A stretch of 64,000 bases of DNA, from assembly GCA_021495925.1 (NCBI GenBank), contig JAKEKT010000041.1, forward strand, positions 239,987 to 303,986, given 5' to 3'. Made by a program: the position numbers and the translations under genes. Of this stretch, positions 10,883 to 22,700 are shown piece by piece. The notes beneath the pieces were generated by a model. That model made no database searches and was not told where the DNA came from. It saw nothing but the letters and a program-made list of their open reading frames with translations. The stretch comes from Diplodia intermedia (lineage: Eukaryota > Ascomycota > Dothideomycetes > Botryosphaeriales > Botryosphaeriaceae). Position 1 is the stretch's first letter, and each line of letters opens with the position of its first letter.

Positions 10883-11835
10883 GTTTTTCTTTGGGTGGCG
10901 AATGCCGTTGTCTCTGCTTCTGGGAAACCGGCGAAACCAACGGAGAGCGTGCAACACTTCACGAAGGGAAGCGAGGGCGACGGCAGGCTTATGTATGGCC
11001 AAGGACATGGCTGAGGTTACCTTTCACAAGATTGCGTCACGCAAAGCTCTCGTGTTGTGTCACTCGACATTGGAAACGGGTGGGTTTGGGAATGAGGGGA
11101 AGCATCCCGGGCTGGGTGTTGTGCTGACTAGCGCAGCCGGCCCGCCTTCCGCTTTTGGCACCACTCAGCGCCCTGGCCCTATCTTACGTCTTGTCTCTTT
11201 GTCCGTCTGCTGCGCTGGGCCAAAGCACTCAATGGAGATGGTTGATTTCTAATCAAGAGTCGCACCCGAGAGGAATTCCTAATCCATGGTGCAGTTGTGC
11301 GGCTACGGACTGGGCGACCCCGTCCGCGCACTAGACCACTGTGACTCAGAAGGAACACCATGTTTGTCATTCAAGGCTTGAAGGGTCTTGGCAAAAGCTT
11401 AAGTAGCAAAGGCTATCCTGCTGCCGATTCTCGCCGTCTTCTGAGCGCATACAACATATCGGCATCAATAGCTGTCGAGAACCGGGTGGGCGCAATAGTC
11501 GTCGGGTACGAGCTGTGTGGATTTGGGCGAGCATCACTCTCCTTCCTCATCCCGTTAGCAGAATCTCAACCTCTAGACATCGAATGATCATCCGGCCACC
11601 GAGTATAAGGAAGAGGAAATAGGTGCATAATGGCAATGCTTGCTATTTCCGCTAGAGGCAACGAACAGCAGCACTCGACGAGAGACGGCCCGTCTTTGTC
11701 GCTGACATAGCGTGACGTCTGCAAAAGGTGGTTCGTTCTATCGCTGCTGCCAAGGCGGCCCAAAGAGGAAGTACTCCCAACCCCGGCACTCACCCTCCTA
11801 TGGATTTCACCATCAATCGTCCATCATCAAGCCCA
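10883..11835. other. intergenic region
   Basis: 953 bp between the arrestin-gene start and the stop of the low-complexity membrane protein, both minus strand. It should hold the arrestin promoter. Short open frames here show no protein-like composition. Confidence 0.4.
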
Positions 11836-14157
11836 TCAGCCAGCCCAACCACCGCCCCTCACACACCCGCCCACCATCGCAATCACCCTAAACATCCACC
11901 AAACCGGCCACAGCACCACCACCAACCCCTTCCACACCACGCTCAGCATGTGCCACCCCGCGACGACCGCCCATATCAACGCCAACGCTTGCAGCAGTCT
12001 CACCGCAGTCTGTCTCGACACCCGTACTGCAATCAGAGGCGCATCCTTCTCCTTCGGAGAGGCCAGTTCCACCCTCTCTTCCGGGCCTTCGACCAATTCT
12101 GTTGCCGTTTTAGCCGCCGTCTGAGCAATTTTGGCCGTTGTGTGCTTGCTTACGCCACAATGGTATGCATGCTGCTCGCGCAGTGCGGCCAGCGCGGCGG
12201 CGCGCTGAGCGGCGAAGGAGGCGTCATTGACGGCGGCCGGGGCCGCGCTTGTCTTTCTTGCAGCGGCGGTACTGGCGGCTGCTTTGATGGTGACCATGGG
12301 AGCTGCTGGCGGCGCGCGGACGCGTACTGGCGATGGCTTGAGATCAGGTGCGGGCGTGGCCTTTGGAACACTCTTCTCCGCAGCCGGAGCTTTAGCGGCG
12401 CTGGCTTTTGAAGTCGGAAATGGCTTGGTGAGCTTCTTGCGTGTTGATTTGGTGGCAGTGGGGATCGGCTGCTTTGCTGGTGACGGTGTTATTGCTGTCG
12501 GCGTGGACCTCTTCATCTTCTCCGTCGCAGACTCTGCTGCTTGTGGCCAAGGAGGGCTCCGGGTTGAAGTCGTGATGCGCTGCGCTTTGTCCGCGGTACC
12601 GCTTGGAGCTGGGGTTTGGGAGCCAGCTGTTGCTGTACCCGTTTGGCGTGGTTTCCCGGTTGTGATTACCAGTCGCTGCACCCCGGTACCGTTCAGTCGC
12701 GTCTGCGCCCGTACTGAGGGAGTCTCGAACGATGGCTGGATCGGGTGTCGCTTGAACGCGCCTGCGACACTGGCACGAGTTTGCGTAGCGCGATGGTGGA
12801 TGGCCGGTACGGGTTCCGACGGTGGAGGGTTTTGCATTGGAGTCACAGGAATGGGCGCGGTCAAGGGTACAACCGGTACACTAAGTGAGGAATGCGGAGG
12901 CGTATCCAAAAGAGGCCTGGATGAAGCGTTCCACTCTCCCTGGTGATACGGTCGACCGGCCTCATACCTGTGCGGCGGCGGCGGCGGCGGCGGCGGGTAG
13001 TCCGCTTCAATCGGCGACCTAGCTGAGGATGACGGCCTAACAATGTCGTCCGGTCCATGAGGTGGCGGCGGGGGCATGGCCATGTATCCACCCGCAAGTG
13101 GTTTCCGCGGTATTGAGCACACCCTTCGCGGCATTGCCGTGTTCGCCGACCTTTCCCATGGCTGTCGCGGGCCGAGCACCCTTTCTCTCGACTGCGCACA
13201 AAAAGCCTCTCGCGGATCGTATGAGGTATACGATCGCGCTCGTGCTGGTTCTGGCACTTGGCTTCGGCTCCTTGGTTGCGCGCGCATAATTCGGGGACCA
13301 GCAGGGACGACGCCCTGAGAGGGAGGCGTATTGCCTGGCGTGAGAGGCCCGGCTGGCAACTCGAATACCCTGCGGCTTTCTTCGGTAACCCATGTAGAGA
13401 TGGTATCTGTTCCGCCGTTCGTGACCGTCTTGACTGGAGGAGTGATTGTCAGAGCGCCCGGCATTCGCAGATGGTCGGGGTCAAAAGCCGCATAATGATC
13501 GAAAGGCGGCTGAGACTGGAGTGGCTGGGTTGCGCTGTCGAGAGCATCAGGCGGCTCTTCGTCCTCAACAGTGACTTTCGGAGGCCTAAGGGGGGGCTGG
13601 TCGTGTTCAGGTGGAGTGGGCGGAAGCTCCTTCCCAAACAGACGCCAGCGAAGGAAGCGCTCTTTCTGCTGCGACTGCTGCCTATCGAGTGTGGTTCTCA
13701 AGGCTTCGGCCGGGTCGTGGATGCAGGGCGGGGGTTCGGTACGCTCGGAGACCAGGCTCAGCACGCTTGGGCTCATTTCACCCGTGTGTGGATTGGGATT
13801 CTGGACGGTAAGGTAGTCGTCCGTGTCGCGAATGTACAGCCCGGGCTTTCCGTGAGTAGGGTGCTCGAATAGCACTCTTTCGCATCCAGAGGACGAGGAC
13901 GAGGACGAGGACGAGGACCAAGAGTCGTAGCCACTGTCTTCGTGCCAGCCAGCGCTGGTTCCACGGCTCGACCGGTGTAAGAATTTCTGGCGCGCCCAAC
14001 GGCGAAAAGATCGGCTGCGTCGGGGTGGAGGAAACTCGACGCGCTCTTCTTGCGACGTGGAAAGGTCATGCTCGCTGCTGCTTCTGCTGCTGTGTGGCTG
14101 GCTGCTTGGCTCAGGCGGGAATGCGCCAGGCATTGAGGAATGTGCTCCCCACGTCAT
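11836..14157 (-). CDS. large low-complexity protein with C-terminal membrane segment(s)
   Basis: Single-exon frame of 773 residues from ATG 14157. I do not recognise a family. The N-terminus is polar with a basic patch (RRSRSFRRWARQKFL) and a run of ten serines encoded by five GAGGAC repeats. The middle is rich in Pro, Thr and Ser with a poly-proline stretch (PPPPPPPP), followed by an Ala/Lys/Thr/Pro-rich region (about 500-650). Near the C-terminus RVSRQTAVRLLQALALIWAV and VVLWPVWWMFRVIAMVGG form one or two hydrophobic segments, so the protein may be tail-anchored. Unbroken length over 2.3 kb with a strong amino-acid bias supports a real gene. Confidence 0.65.
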   Translation of the reverse strand: MTWGAHSSMPGAFPPEPSSQPHSSRSSSEHDLSTSQEERVEFPPPRRSRSFRRWARQKFLHRSSRGTSAGWHEDSGYDSWSSSSSSSSSSGCERVLFEHPTHGKPGLYIRDTDDYLTVQNPNPHTGEMSPSVLSLVSERTEPPPCIHDPAEALRTTLDRQQSQQKERFLRWRLFGKELPPTPPEHDQPPLRPPKVTVEDEEPPDALDSATQPLQSQPPFDHYAAFDPDHLRMPGALTITPPVKTVTNGGTDTISTWVTEESRRVFELPAGPLTPGNTPPSQGVVPAGPRIMRAQPRSRSQVPEPARARSYTSYDPREAFCAQSRERVLGPRQPWERSANTAMPRRVCSIPRKPLAGGYMAMPPPPPHGPDDIVRPSSSARSPIEADYPPPPPPPPHRYEAGRPYHQGEWNASSRPLLDTPPHSSLSVPVVPLTAPIPVTPMQNPPPSEPVPAIHHRATQTRASVAGAFKRHPIQPSFETPSVRAQTRLNGTGVQRLVITTGKPRQTGTATAGSQTPAPSGTADKAQRITTSTRSPPWPQAAESATEKMKRSTPTAITPSPAKQPIPTATKSTRKKLTKPFPTSKASAAKAPAAEKSVPKATPAPDLKPSPVRVRAPPAAPMVTIKAAASTAAARKTSAAPAAVNDASFAAQRAAALAALREQHAYHCGVSKHTTAKIAQTAAKTATELVEGPEERVELASPKEKDAPLIAVRVSRQTAVRLLQALALIWAVVAGWHMLSVVWKGLVVVLWPVWWMFRVIAMVGGCVRGGGWAG
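12972..12997. repeat. GCG-type trinucleotide tract in coding sequence
   Basis: A run of about eight to nine CGG/GCG units; on the minus strand it encodes the poly-proline stretch of the overlapping membrane protein. Confidence 0.7.
13889..13918. repeat. (GAGGAC)5 repeat in coding sequence
   Basis: Five perfect tandem copies of a hexanucleotide. On the minus strand they encode ten consecutive serines, so length changes stay in frame. Confidence 0.9.
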
Positions 14158-14890
14158 GACCTACTTCGTGGCCGGGAGAGCCGCGGGAACGACTAAACGA
14201 ACGCGGGCGAGATGGAACGACGTTCTCTGCTGTGTAACGATTGAACATGATAGAGATGGAGATGCGTTGCTATTGCTGGCTTTTATGAGAGATCGGCTTT
14301 AAGCCGACACTTCAGCGGTTCAAGCAGTAGTAGTGACGTTTTTGAATCATGACGACCTGGACTGGATTGCGCTTTCCATCATAAGCCCATGGGTGAGTGG
14401 TAGCCGTGGTTGTATCATCGCACTTCTGACTACCCCCAGCTTGTCAAAGGAAGCGACAACCCGTTGTTTGAAAACATGAATCCGGATGCAGAGGGCGGAT
14501 CCACCAGGACTGTTGGCAGCAGCTCGCCGGTTCAAGCTAAACCATCCTTATCAGCGACCACGACAAAGACAGGCGGCTGCTGAACATCTGAGTGCGGCCC
14601 ACTCATCAGACGCTTTGTCTTCAGCATCCTCACGGAGCCCTGCCCGAGAACGTCCGCACGCTTTTGAGCCGCCGATGCAGCGGCCTGTGTGCTGCTGCAC
14701 CTTTTCATGTTGAATCACATTGTCGCATGCATTCGATACGGAGCCTCGAGCCCCCATCTTATCCAACCACTCCCCATGAACCCGCTTTTGATCTTTGGTC
14801 TCTGCCTCATCTGCCATGAGCGAGGCCTTCGGCGCATGAACACCGTTTCCCAACCAACGCCGGACGCCGCCGCCGTGCATTATGTCCCGT
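14158..14890. other. intergenic region
   Basis: 733 bp between two minus-strand genes. It should hold the promoter of the low-complexity membrane protein and the CDC73 3' UTR. No supported gene was seen. Confidence 0.4.
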
Positions 14891-16215
14891 CTACCTTCCT
14901 ACCGGAGGACCGTCTTTCGTCCAGCCCTTGCCCCGCATGCTAAGCTCGATGGCATTCCAAATCTTCTCCACCTCCTCGCGATCTCTCCAGCGACCGACTG
15001 CGCCCTGATGCGGCGTCCACTTGTCAACCTGCGCAGTCATGACGCTGCGTCCCCATCCTTTCACCGTCTCAGGTACCGTCTCTCCCCTCCAGCCGACATA
15101 AACGCCCAGAGCGTGGCTGAACAGTTCTGCGGGCTGCGTCCACTTGTATGACTTGAACTGCCAGGTCTGTCCGGTTGTGAAGACGGCTACCACGCGCTGC
15201 CAGTAGTCTGGCTTGAACTGATCGGGGGTATCGACGAGGATGAATCGCATCGGGCGATTGGGATCAATGCTAGGAAGTGTGCGAGTAAGGTGAAGCAGGT
15301 TGGGACCGGCACCGGCGGAATCCGCTGGGCTGTAGATACCGCCGTCAAGAAAAGACTTGACGTTGGACATGCGCAGGAGCGACGAGGCGGACGGTGACAA
15401 GAGAATGATAGGCTCAGGGCGACGGCCGGGCTTCTTGAGGTTCGAGACGAGCGCAGGGTTGCTGACACTGTTGAGAGGATTGGGTACGGCGGGTGCGCCC
15501 GAGTGCTTGCCGTGACCAAGAAGAGCAGCGGCGTGTTTGTGCACGTGAGAGAAATCCTGGCAGGATGTCAGCAACCACTGAATGCAGCATGAAGCGCTGC
15601 TGGACCCACGGTAGGCTTGATGCCGCGCAACACGCTATTCCTGTCTCCCATGCGCCTCTCGCCATTGTAGATTTCTAGAAGCCGCGGGTCGGGCTGGGAT
15701 TTGCCTGGCTTCGGGGCACCGCTGGGCACAGTCGATATACCGCCTGTCGTCCCGGCGGCGATGTTCGCAGAGCTTGCGGCGGCCGAAGTGTCGGACGGCA
15801 GCGGCTTTATGTTCTCACTCTCGTCGGAGCCACCCTCGAGCCACGTGATGAGGTCGAGCTTCTCAGCGAAGACCAGGTTCTTGACGGACCCCCCAGCGCT
15901 ACCCGGCAGCTTCAACTCATCGTTCAAACGCCCCACGGAGGTGATATACTCGGGAACGGCAGCATCTTTCTTCAGCCAGGTGAAGTACACGCTGCGCAGG
16001 TCGACGGGCTGGCCCTCGGAGACAAAGCGCGTCGGGGTGTTCAGCGGAATGGCGCGGTGCTGACCGTCTTCGTGGTTGAACTGGAGGAAAGTTGCCTTTG
16101 CGAGATCCTGCTCGACATCCTGGGTATGCGATGCGTCGGCGGTCTTTGTGGGGATTGGGGGTGTGTTGGCAGCGATGGCGCTGCGGAGGTTGAGCAGAGG
16201 GTCGCTCTCGGCCAT
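14891..16215 (-). CDS. CDC73: Cdc73/parafibromin, Paf1 complex subunit
   Basis: Subunit of the Paf1 complex that travels with RNA polymerase II and promotes elongation and histone H2B/H3 modification. Two exons (15610-16215 and 14891-15556) give 423 residues, a normal fungal size. The N-terminal domain begins MAESDPLLNLRSAIAANTPP. The intron lies inside the family motif: LRGIKPT is joined to DFSHVHKHAAALLG. The second exon carries the Ras-like C-terminal domain, starting RPEPIILLSPSASSLLRMSN, with FILVDTPDQFKPDYWQRVVA and KGWGRSVMTAQVDKWTP. The 53-bp intron has a GTGGGT donor and a CTGAC branch site. PPT2 lies 325 bp upstream on the same strand. Confidence 0.95.
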
Positions 16216-16539
16216 TGTTGCGGTATGCGGTGGGGACGGCGCGAGGAGCGGTGGAGGCGCGGGCGGGAGGTAGTGGAGGAAGTGCGGCCGCCGTAGAGCT
16301 CGACGTGAAGGTCGACGCGCGCGAGATGGCCCGAGCTTGCACCGTTGCCTGACTGCCTGGCGTCACCCAGAACGACAAGAAATGCATCCGTCTGATTCAA
16401 TTCTTACACTACTTGGATTACTCCAGCTCACCCAAAGGGGGACAATGACCCAACCGCTGGCTTGTCTACTCCGTTGCACGTTCACACAAAGAGTGCACGC
16501 CGTATCGCATCACTTCTCTTCCACAACCTCCCTTTGGGC
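16216..16539. other. CDC73 promoter / PPT2 3' spacer
   Basis: 324 bp between two minus-strand genes. It must contain the CDC73 promoter and 5' UTR. No specific site was recognised. Confidence 0.4.
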
Positions 16540-17554
16540 TCAGCGCCCCGCTCTCCTCTTTTTTCTCTTCTCACGCCCGGTCTGCATGATAGACTTGTAT
16601 ATTGCAGAGGGGTCAGACATGAGGTCGCGCTCGTGCTTCAGGGCGGCCGAGTCCTCATCAAGGGTGCTGGGTAGCAGCGAGTGAAGCGCATCGCTGTACA
16701 TTCGGATTGTCGCGAGCCTCTGCTTGATACGGTTGTGGAGCACTACTTCCTTGAACTGGGCCCTTTTTCTCTGCCTATTCTGTCGCCAGAAGTAGGCGTC
16801 GTGGAGCCCTACCAACTTCCTTGTGGACTCTTCCATCTGGGAGTTGAGGATTCGAATGTTGGCCAACGCCACTTGATAGTCTCTTAGGACGTGCAAGAGC
16901 TGTGAGGCGAACTGGCGGGATCCGGACTGCACAACAGCCAAGCACACGGCAGTGGCATAATCGCCGTCATGGGAGATGCTCAGCTTTGCCACCTGGCCCT
17001 TGCACCGGTCCAAAGCTGGGTCCGTATCAGGATGGGTTGCCAAATCAGCGGGAGGATCAATCTCGGCGCGGATCGGCAAGCTGAAGCCGTAGCTCTGATT
17101 CAGGTAGAGGCGTTGGACATGGGTCAGGTCGGGCGACTTGTCGAACACGATGGCGTGGGGCTGACTGCCCTGACCAGCGACCAGCACATCTCTCAGAAAG
17201 ATTCGGCGTGGGTGGATGGCTTTGATGACAGCTTCTTTGGCAGCGAATCTATAAAGCACTCAACCGGACCGTTCCAGGCCATGGTGCACGAGCTTCTTAC
17301 CGGCCAGCAAGGTAGCGGATTGCACCGGTAGCAAGGGCAGGCTCATGCTCGGCGCCTGGCTTCTGCAGCACGCCGGTGAAGCGCAGGTCGAATAGCAAGA
17401 TCTCGCGGAAGGAGAAAACACGTGCCAGGAATGAATGCAGCCGCGGCAAAGAGGAGTCGGCGGGGCCGGAGCGTTGAAGGAGAGACTTGACGCGGTGGAT
17501 GCTGCAGATGTCAATGCCCACGCCGAGGGGAAAGGGAAAGGGGCGTGGAGCCAT
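16540..17554 (-). CDS. PPT2: holo-[acyl-carrier-protein] synthase (phosphopantetheinyl transferase) with C-terminal extension
   Basis: Two exons (17301-17554 and 16540-17248; 52-bp intron) give 320 residues. The N-terminal 190 residues carry AcpS-type hallmarks: LGVGIDICSIHRV (residues 10-22) with the metal-binding Asp, the RFAAKEAVIKAIHP block created by the splice, and KLSISHDGDYATAVCLA near 173-189. The enzyme moves 4'-phosphopantetheine from CoA to a serine of acyl carrier protein, and the AcpS type suggests service to the mitochondrial ACP. Yeast Ppt2 is only about 170 residues. The remaining 130 residues are charged and helical (HVLRDYQVALANIRILNSQM; EEST...; a basic end EKRKKRRAGR) and are not part of the AcpS fold. 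No stop or frameshift separates the two parts. Confidence 0.85.
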
Positions 17555-17969
17555 GTTCAGGGCGGGAGAGAGCGAGGACTGGAGCTCCGGCGGCCGCGCA
17601 GATTTTCCGGTTGGTGGGAGACAGCGGGACGGGAGCCCTCAGTCGGACCCCTGCTCAGGTACCAAAGTACTTGTGCTGTGTAGCTGGGGACTGACGCATT
17701 CGCACAGCCCCAGCGCGAGGCCACGTCGCCCTGCCTGTGCTGCTGCTGCCACTGCCACTGCCACTACCCCGCCGCGGACCGCTCCTACTGGCTGCAGGCG
17801 CAGCTGCCCCCGGACCGCACCCGTGTTTCAAGGCGCGGCTATGACGCAACCGCCATCTGACGCGCGCTAGCACCACAACACAACTGCTGCAACCAACGCG
17901 GGGCTGCTGGTATTTGTGCAACCCATCCCTCCCTCTCCTCCCCCTCCAAACTCTATCCAGACCAGCATC
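17555..17969. promoter_or_regulatory. divergent spacer PPT2 / GH43 gene
   Basis: 415 bp between the PPT2 start (-) and the GH43 start (+), so it should contain both promoters. It has short CTG/CCACTG repeats near 17740-17765. No recognised binding site. Confidence 0.4.
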
Positions 17970-19332
17970 ATGACTTACAACAACTCTGTCATCACCTGCA
18001 CCCCCCACGCCACCCCCGATCCCTTTGTCACGTACAAGAACGACAAGTTCTACCTGGTAAGTGAGGGGCAGTCCCGCTGCAACCCCCGGCCCTGACTCCA
18101 TCCACCAGACTTTCACCGCCGGCGACCGCATCGAGGTCTGGTGCTCCGACAACGTCCTCAGCTTCCACAATGCCTCCAAGCATGTCATCTGGTAGGTGGT
18201 GGGCATTTTCTTCTTTCCTCTTCTCTTCCTTCTCCGTCACGTGAATCCACCCAACGATTCCTCCTCTTGGTTTCCTTCCCGTCTCCTTCGCTCTGAGCGT
18301 GATTCATGCACGCTCCCACTCTGTCTTTCCCATGCTAATGCCCACCAGGAAGCCCCCGCCAGGCACCGAATACTCTGGCGGCATCTGGGCTCCCGAGATC
18401 CACGTTATCGATGGCCGCTGGTATGCCTATGTAGCCTGCGAGAACCCCAAGGAGGGCAACAAGTCCCACCGGGTATGCCCAATCGCTGCTCTTGGCTCTC
18501 CAACTAGCTAATCTCCGCGCAGATGTATGTCATCGGCGGCCCGCCTGGCCACGAGGACCCGTGCACCGGACATTGGGAGTTCCTTGGCCGTCTTCGGGGC
18601 GTCCCCGAGGACCAATGGGCAATTGACGGCACCGTCATCCACCTCAATGGTCAGAACTACTTCGTCTACAGTGGCTGGCCGCTTGGCGAGCACAACTCAG
18701 ACAAGACGCAAGAATTGTTTATTGTCCACCTGCGCACCCCCACCGAAGCCGACGGCGGCCGCCCGCCGACCAAGATCTCGCACCCAGACTTTCCGTGGGA
18801 GCGCAGCGGCCCGTCTGGTATCAACGAAGGCCCGCAGTGGCTCGCCTCGCCGGACGGCTCATGGGTCGGCATTGCCTACAGCTGCGCGGGCTCCTGGACC
18901 AAGGACTACAAGATGAACACGATCCGCTTCGCTGGCGGCGACCCGCTTGACCCGCGCTCATGGCACAAGAGCGACAGGCCGCTGATCTCTACCCCGGAGG
19001 GCGCATCGGGCCCCTACGGCCCCGGCCACGGCAACTTTATCCCCATCGCCAACAACGAGATCCTTGCCGTCTTCCACGCCACCGACAACCCCACTGATGG
19101 TTGGGGCAATCGGAAGGGCCGCTGCCAGCGCGTCAACTGGACTCACCACGGCCCCGATATGGGCCACTGCGTCGGTCCGTTGTGCGGAAACCTGGACGAC
19201 TTTATGGCCGGCAACCACGCCCAAGCTTCGGGCGGCGGTCAGGGCGGCGGTGGTGGCAGCATGGAAGATAAGGTTTCTGGTTTCTTGCACAAGGCCAAGG
19301 ACAAGGTCGAGCAGAAGCTGAGAGAGTTGTAA
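17970..19332 (+). CDS. GH43-like glycoside hydrolase, no signal peptide
   Basis: Exons 17970-18056, 18109-18191, 18349-18472 and 18523-19332 give 367 residues. The five-bladed-propeller GH43 pattern is visible: HATPDPFVTYKNDKFYLTF with the putative base Asp17, GGIWAPEIHVIDGRWYAYV, WAIDGTVIHLNGQNYFVYSG with Asp133, and SGINEGPQWL with the putative acid Glu200. The family acts on arabinose- or xylose-containing glycans. The N-terminus (MTYNNSVITC) has no secretion signal, suggesting intracellular action. The C-terminus is a Gly-rich linker followed by a charged amphipathic helix (MEDKVSGFLHKAKDKVEQKL), which is unusual for the family. Substrate is unknown. Confidence 0.85.
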
Positions 19333-19710
19333 GATGTGAGAAGGTAAAATAGGAAACCTCCCTCTAGACCTCGGGAAAGATGCTCAGCAGTATGGTTGTA
19401 TGAAGATACATGTACGATCGAGCCTTTTGCGGATGCTCCACTACGAAAGTCATTGAGGTGACGAACAATAAAAACGGGCAAAATAATCAAGCAAGCTTCA
19501 CGGGATCAAATCTTGACTCTCATACCAAATTTGGAGCAGGGCATGAGATTCGAAGCATATCCATTTCGATATTTATATATAGGATGCTTCCATCGATGCT
19601 GTGAGTAGTGAAAACCCATAAAAACTGAAAACAAAAATACCTTCCCACCTTTCCCACTATTCATCAATTCCCATCTATTCCGCATCCATCATCTCGTACC
19701 GATTGCTACG
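19333..19710. other. convergent 3' spacer
   Basis: 378 bp between the GH43 gene (+) and MCD4 (-). It is AT-rich, probably 3' UTR sequence. No other feature. Confidence 0.5.
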
Positions 19711-22700
19711 CTACGTCCCACCGTTGACCGCCTCAACGACGCCACCATTGCCGCCAACCTTCTCCGCCGCCCCGTTTGCAGCCTCGACAATCTTGTCCCT
19801 CGCGTCGGCCGCCAAACGCTTCGCATCCTTGGGGGCAACATCAAACTCGACGCCGCTGACGAAGACCTCGCTGACGCCCTCGAGCGCGGCGACGAAAACG
19901 CACAGGCCGCTGGCGATGCAAAAGTGCGAGATGCTGGTGCCTATGTCGAGCCAAGACCCTTCGTCGCGCACCATCCAGAAGAACGAGACGGTCATGACGT
20001 CGCCGACGGCCATGACGACCATGAACAGGGCGGAGGGCGCGACGCCGAGGCGGCGGTTGAGGATGCCGAGGTTGGCCGAGAGCGCGGCGAAGGGGACGAA
20101 GATCTTGAACATGAGCAGCGCGCCCTGTGAAAAGGGGTCGAAGACGGGGATGAGGCGGTAGACGGCGTCGAGCGAGAAGGATGAGATGGAGGCGATGTTG
20201 CCCGTGCTGAAGAAGGCGGATTGAAGTAGGAAGAGGAAGAAGAGTGCGATACGCGCGTCCGATAGCGTCAACGAGCGGTAGTTGCCCGTTGCGAGATTGG
20301 CGAGACGCGTTTGCGTAGCGTCGAGGGCGGGCTTGAGGGGGTTCAGCTCCTTGGTGGCGGAGGGGGTAGGTTGTTGCTGTAGCTGTGGTGGTGGTGCTGG
20401 GGCCCTCTCTCCTGCTGCAGTGTGTTGGGAAACGCGATGCTCTAGGCGCACCCAGCTAACTAGGGTCATGCAGAAGGCGAAGTAGAAGAGTCCCTCGTAC
20501 GAGATGGTCAGGAGGACGAAGATGGGCGAAAAAGTCAGGAAAACTACCACTAGGCGGTGGATGTAGTGGTTGTTCGGCGCTAGACCGTGGAGGAATGGGA
20601 CTGTCAGGGATGCAACTACAGAAAGTCAGTCAAACTTATTTTGCAGCATATCTGCCTCACTTACTTAGCACGACCCAGCCAACAACTTGGGTGCCGAGAG
20701 GCAAGCCCTCTTTGGCCTGCAAGGAGGCGACGCTTGACCTGGTAACAAGCATTGCGAGAGCGACCAGGCCGACTTGCGTTCCCAATATCGTCCGAGATAA
20801 GACGTCAACCTTTTCGGATGCAAGGCCCTTCTTAGTAGCTGTTGATTGCGCGATAATGCTCTTCTCAAAGAACAGGTACAGCGCACCGGCAGTAAACATA
20901 AGGACGCCGCCAACGAGACTATGCGTGGTTAATTAGTACGTGTAATCCTGATGGGTGGATGGATGCGACACCCACATAAGATTGATATCTTCGGTCTTCA
21001 TGGCATCCAGCAACGTGAACACACTCATCATGCTACAAGACAGCCACCAAGTCGCAACAACCAGGAAGTTCTGCTTAACGAAGCGCATGCCGTAGAAAAC
21101 GGGCCAAAGCGTAGCCAGAAGGTAGCAGATGGTGAAGACTTCTCGGTGGAAGTAACTTTGGACCTATATAGCAGGCGTCAGAGAATTTCGCGCACAGATA
21201 GGGAAATTTGACTTACGATAGCTTCCAGCAATCCAATAGATGCTACGGACTTGATCACGAGACCAATCTTGTCCTTTGGCGTCTTGACATGCTCGAATAG
21301 CACGTCCTTGCCCTTCTTCAGGGCTTCTCTGCGCGCATATACCTCCTCCCAAAACATGACCGGGAAGATTGCGTATCCATAGTACGTCAAAGCCGACTTC
21401 TGCGCAATCAAAACTGAAAACAAGGCAACGCCAATGGACGAGAAAACGACGGTCGAAAAGGTCGAGCGTGACGTCTCCGTCGTACCGTGGAGGACATGCA
21501 TATCAATGACCGTCGTAATGGCAAACGCAATCCAGCCCAAATATCCCAACGTGACAAGAGCACGCAGGAACAACCAGTCATATGTCTGGAGATACCTGAT
21601 CCCATCGAGGCCTAACTTGATCAGTTCGGTGCACTGCTGAATGGAGTCTTCGGCATGGCCGCCGTCGATCAGCTCCCTGATCCTGGCGATGCGGTATGCA
21701 ACCGAATTTTCATCACTGCCACTGAAGGCGGAAAAGGGTCTGTAGTGCAGCTCGGTGGACTTCTTCTGCTCCTCCTTCACATGATACATTTCGAGGATCT
21801 CCTTCGCATTGATCAACAGGGCTTCGGCCTTCGTGGGGGCATCGGCATTGAGGTACGCCAGCGGCAGTTCGCCAACGGAATTGACCGGGAAGGGAATGCC
21901 AACGAGGTAGGCCATGAGCGTCGCGACGTCAGCCTGCGCAACGTCGTTTCTCTGGATCTGATTCAGGCTCCAGTCGGAGGAGAAGCCGTCTTCATGGCCG
22001 GCGGCAATTCCCTCCGGCACCTTTACCGGAGGCGCGACGCCCGAACCCCAGGCAATCAGCGGCGTCCGTGTGTTATCGGGATGGCCGTCTCCATGGCTGC
22101 CCCAGTCGCTCATGCCATGGTCCGCGGTAAAAACGAATGCAGTCTTCCCATCTCCGTAGAAGTCTTCAATCAGCTCCGTGATCTCCTTGACACCCTGGTC
22201 CACAACCTTGATGTTGTGCAGGTACTCCTTGGAGTACGGTCTGTACGAATGGCCCGTCGTGTCGAGCCCAAGAAGGTGCAGGAAGAAGACGTTCTTCTCC
22301 TGCTTCAGCTCCGCAGCCAGCGTTTTGTTCGTCTTCGCGTCGCGGAAAAGAGCCTTGACCCGATCGAACACCCAAGTATCCAGCTGCGTCGCGTCCGTCG
22401 TGAAGTCCTCCGCCTCGGCACCGTACATGTCAGCGTCCACGCGGCCGGGCACCGCGCCCTGCTCGAACATGGGTAGGATGTCCGGGCTGCCCCAGCTCCA
22501 CGTGTGCCGGCTTCGGTTGAAGACGCTGTCGAAGTTGACTGGATTCAGCTTCCAGCCCGTCATTACCGCCGACACGTCTTCGTACAAGCCCGCAATCAGC
22601 GCGACGTGTCCCGGCCGCGACTCGGTGGGCACGCGCGTGTGCGAGACGCCGAAGGTACCGTGCGACAGGACGCGCGAGCGGAGGAAGGGCGCGAGCGGCC

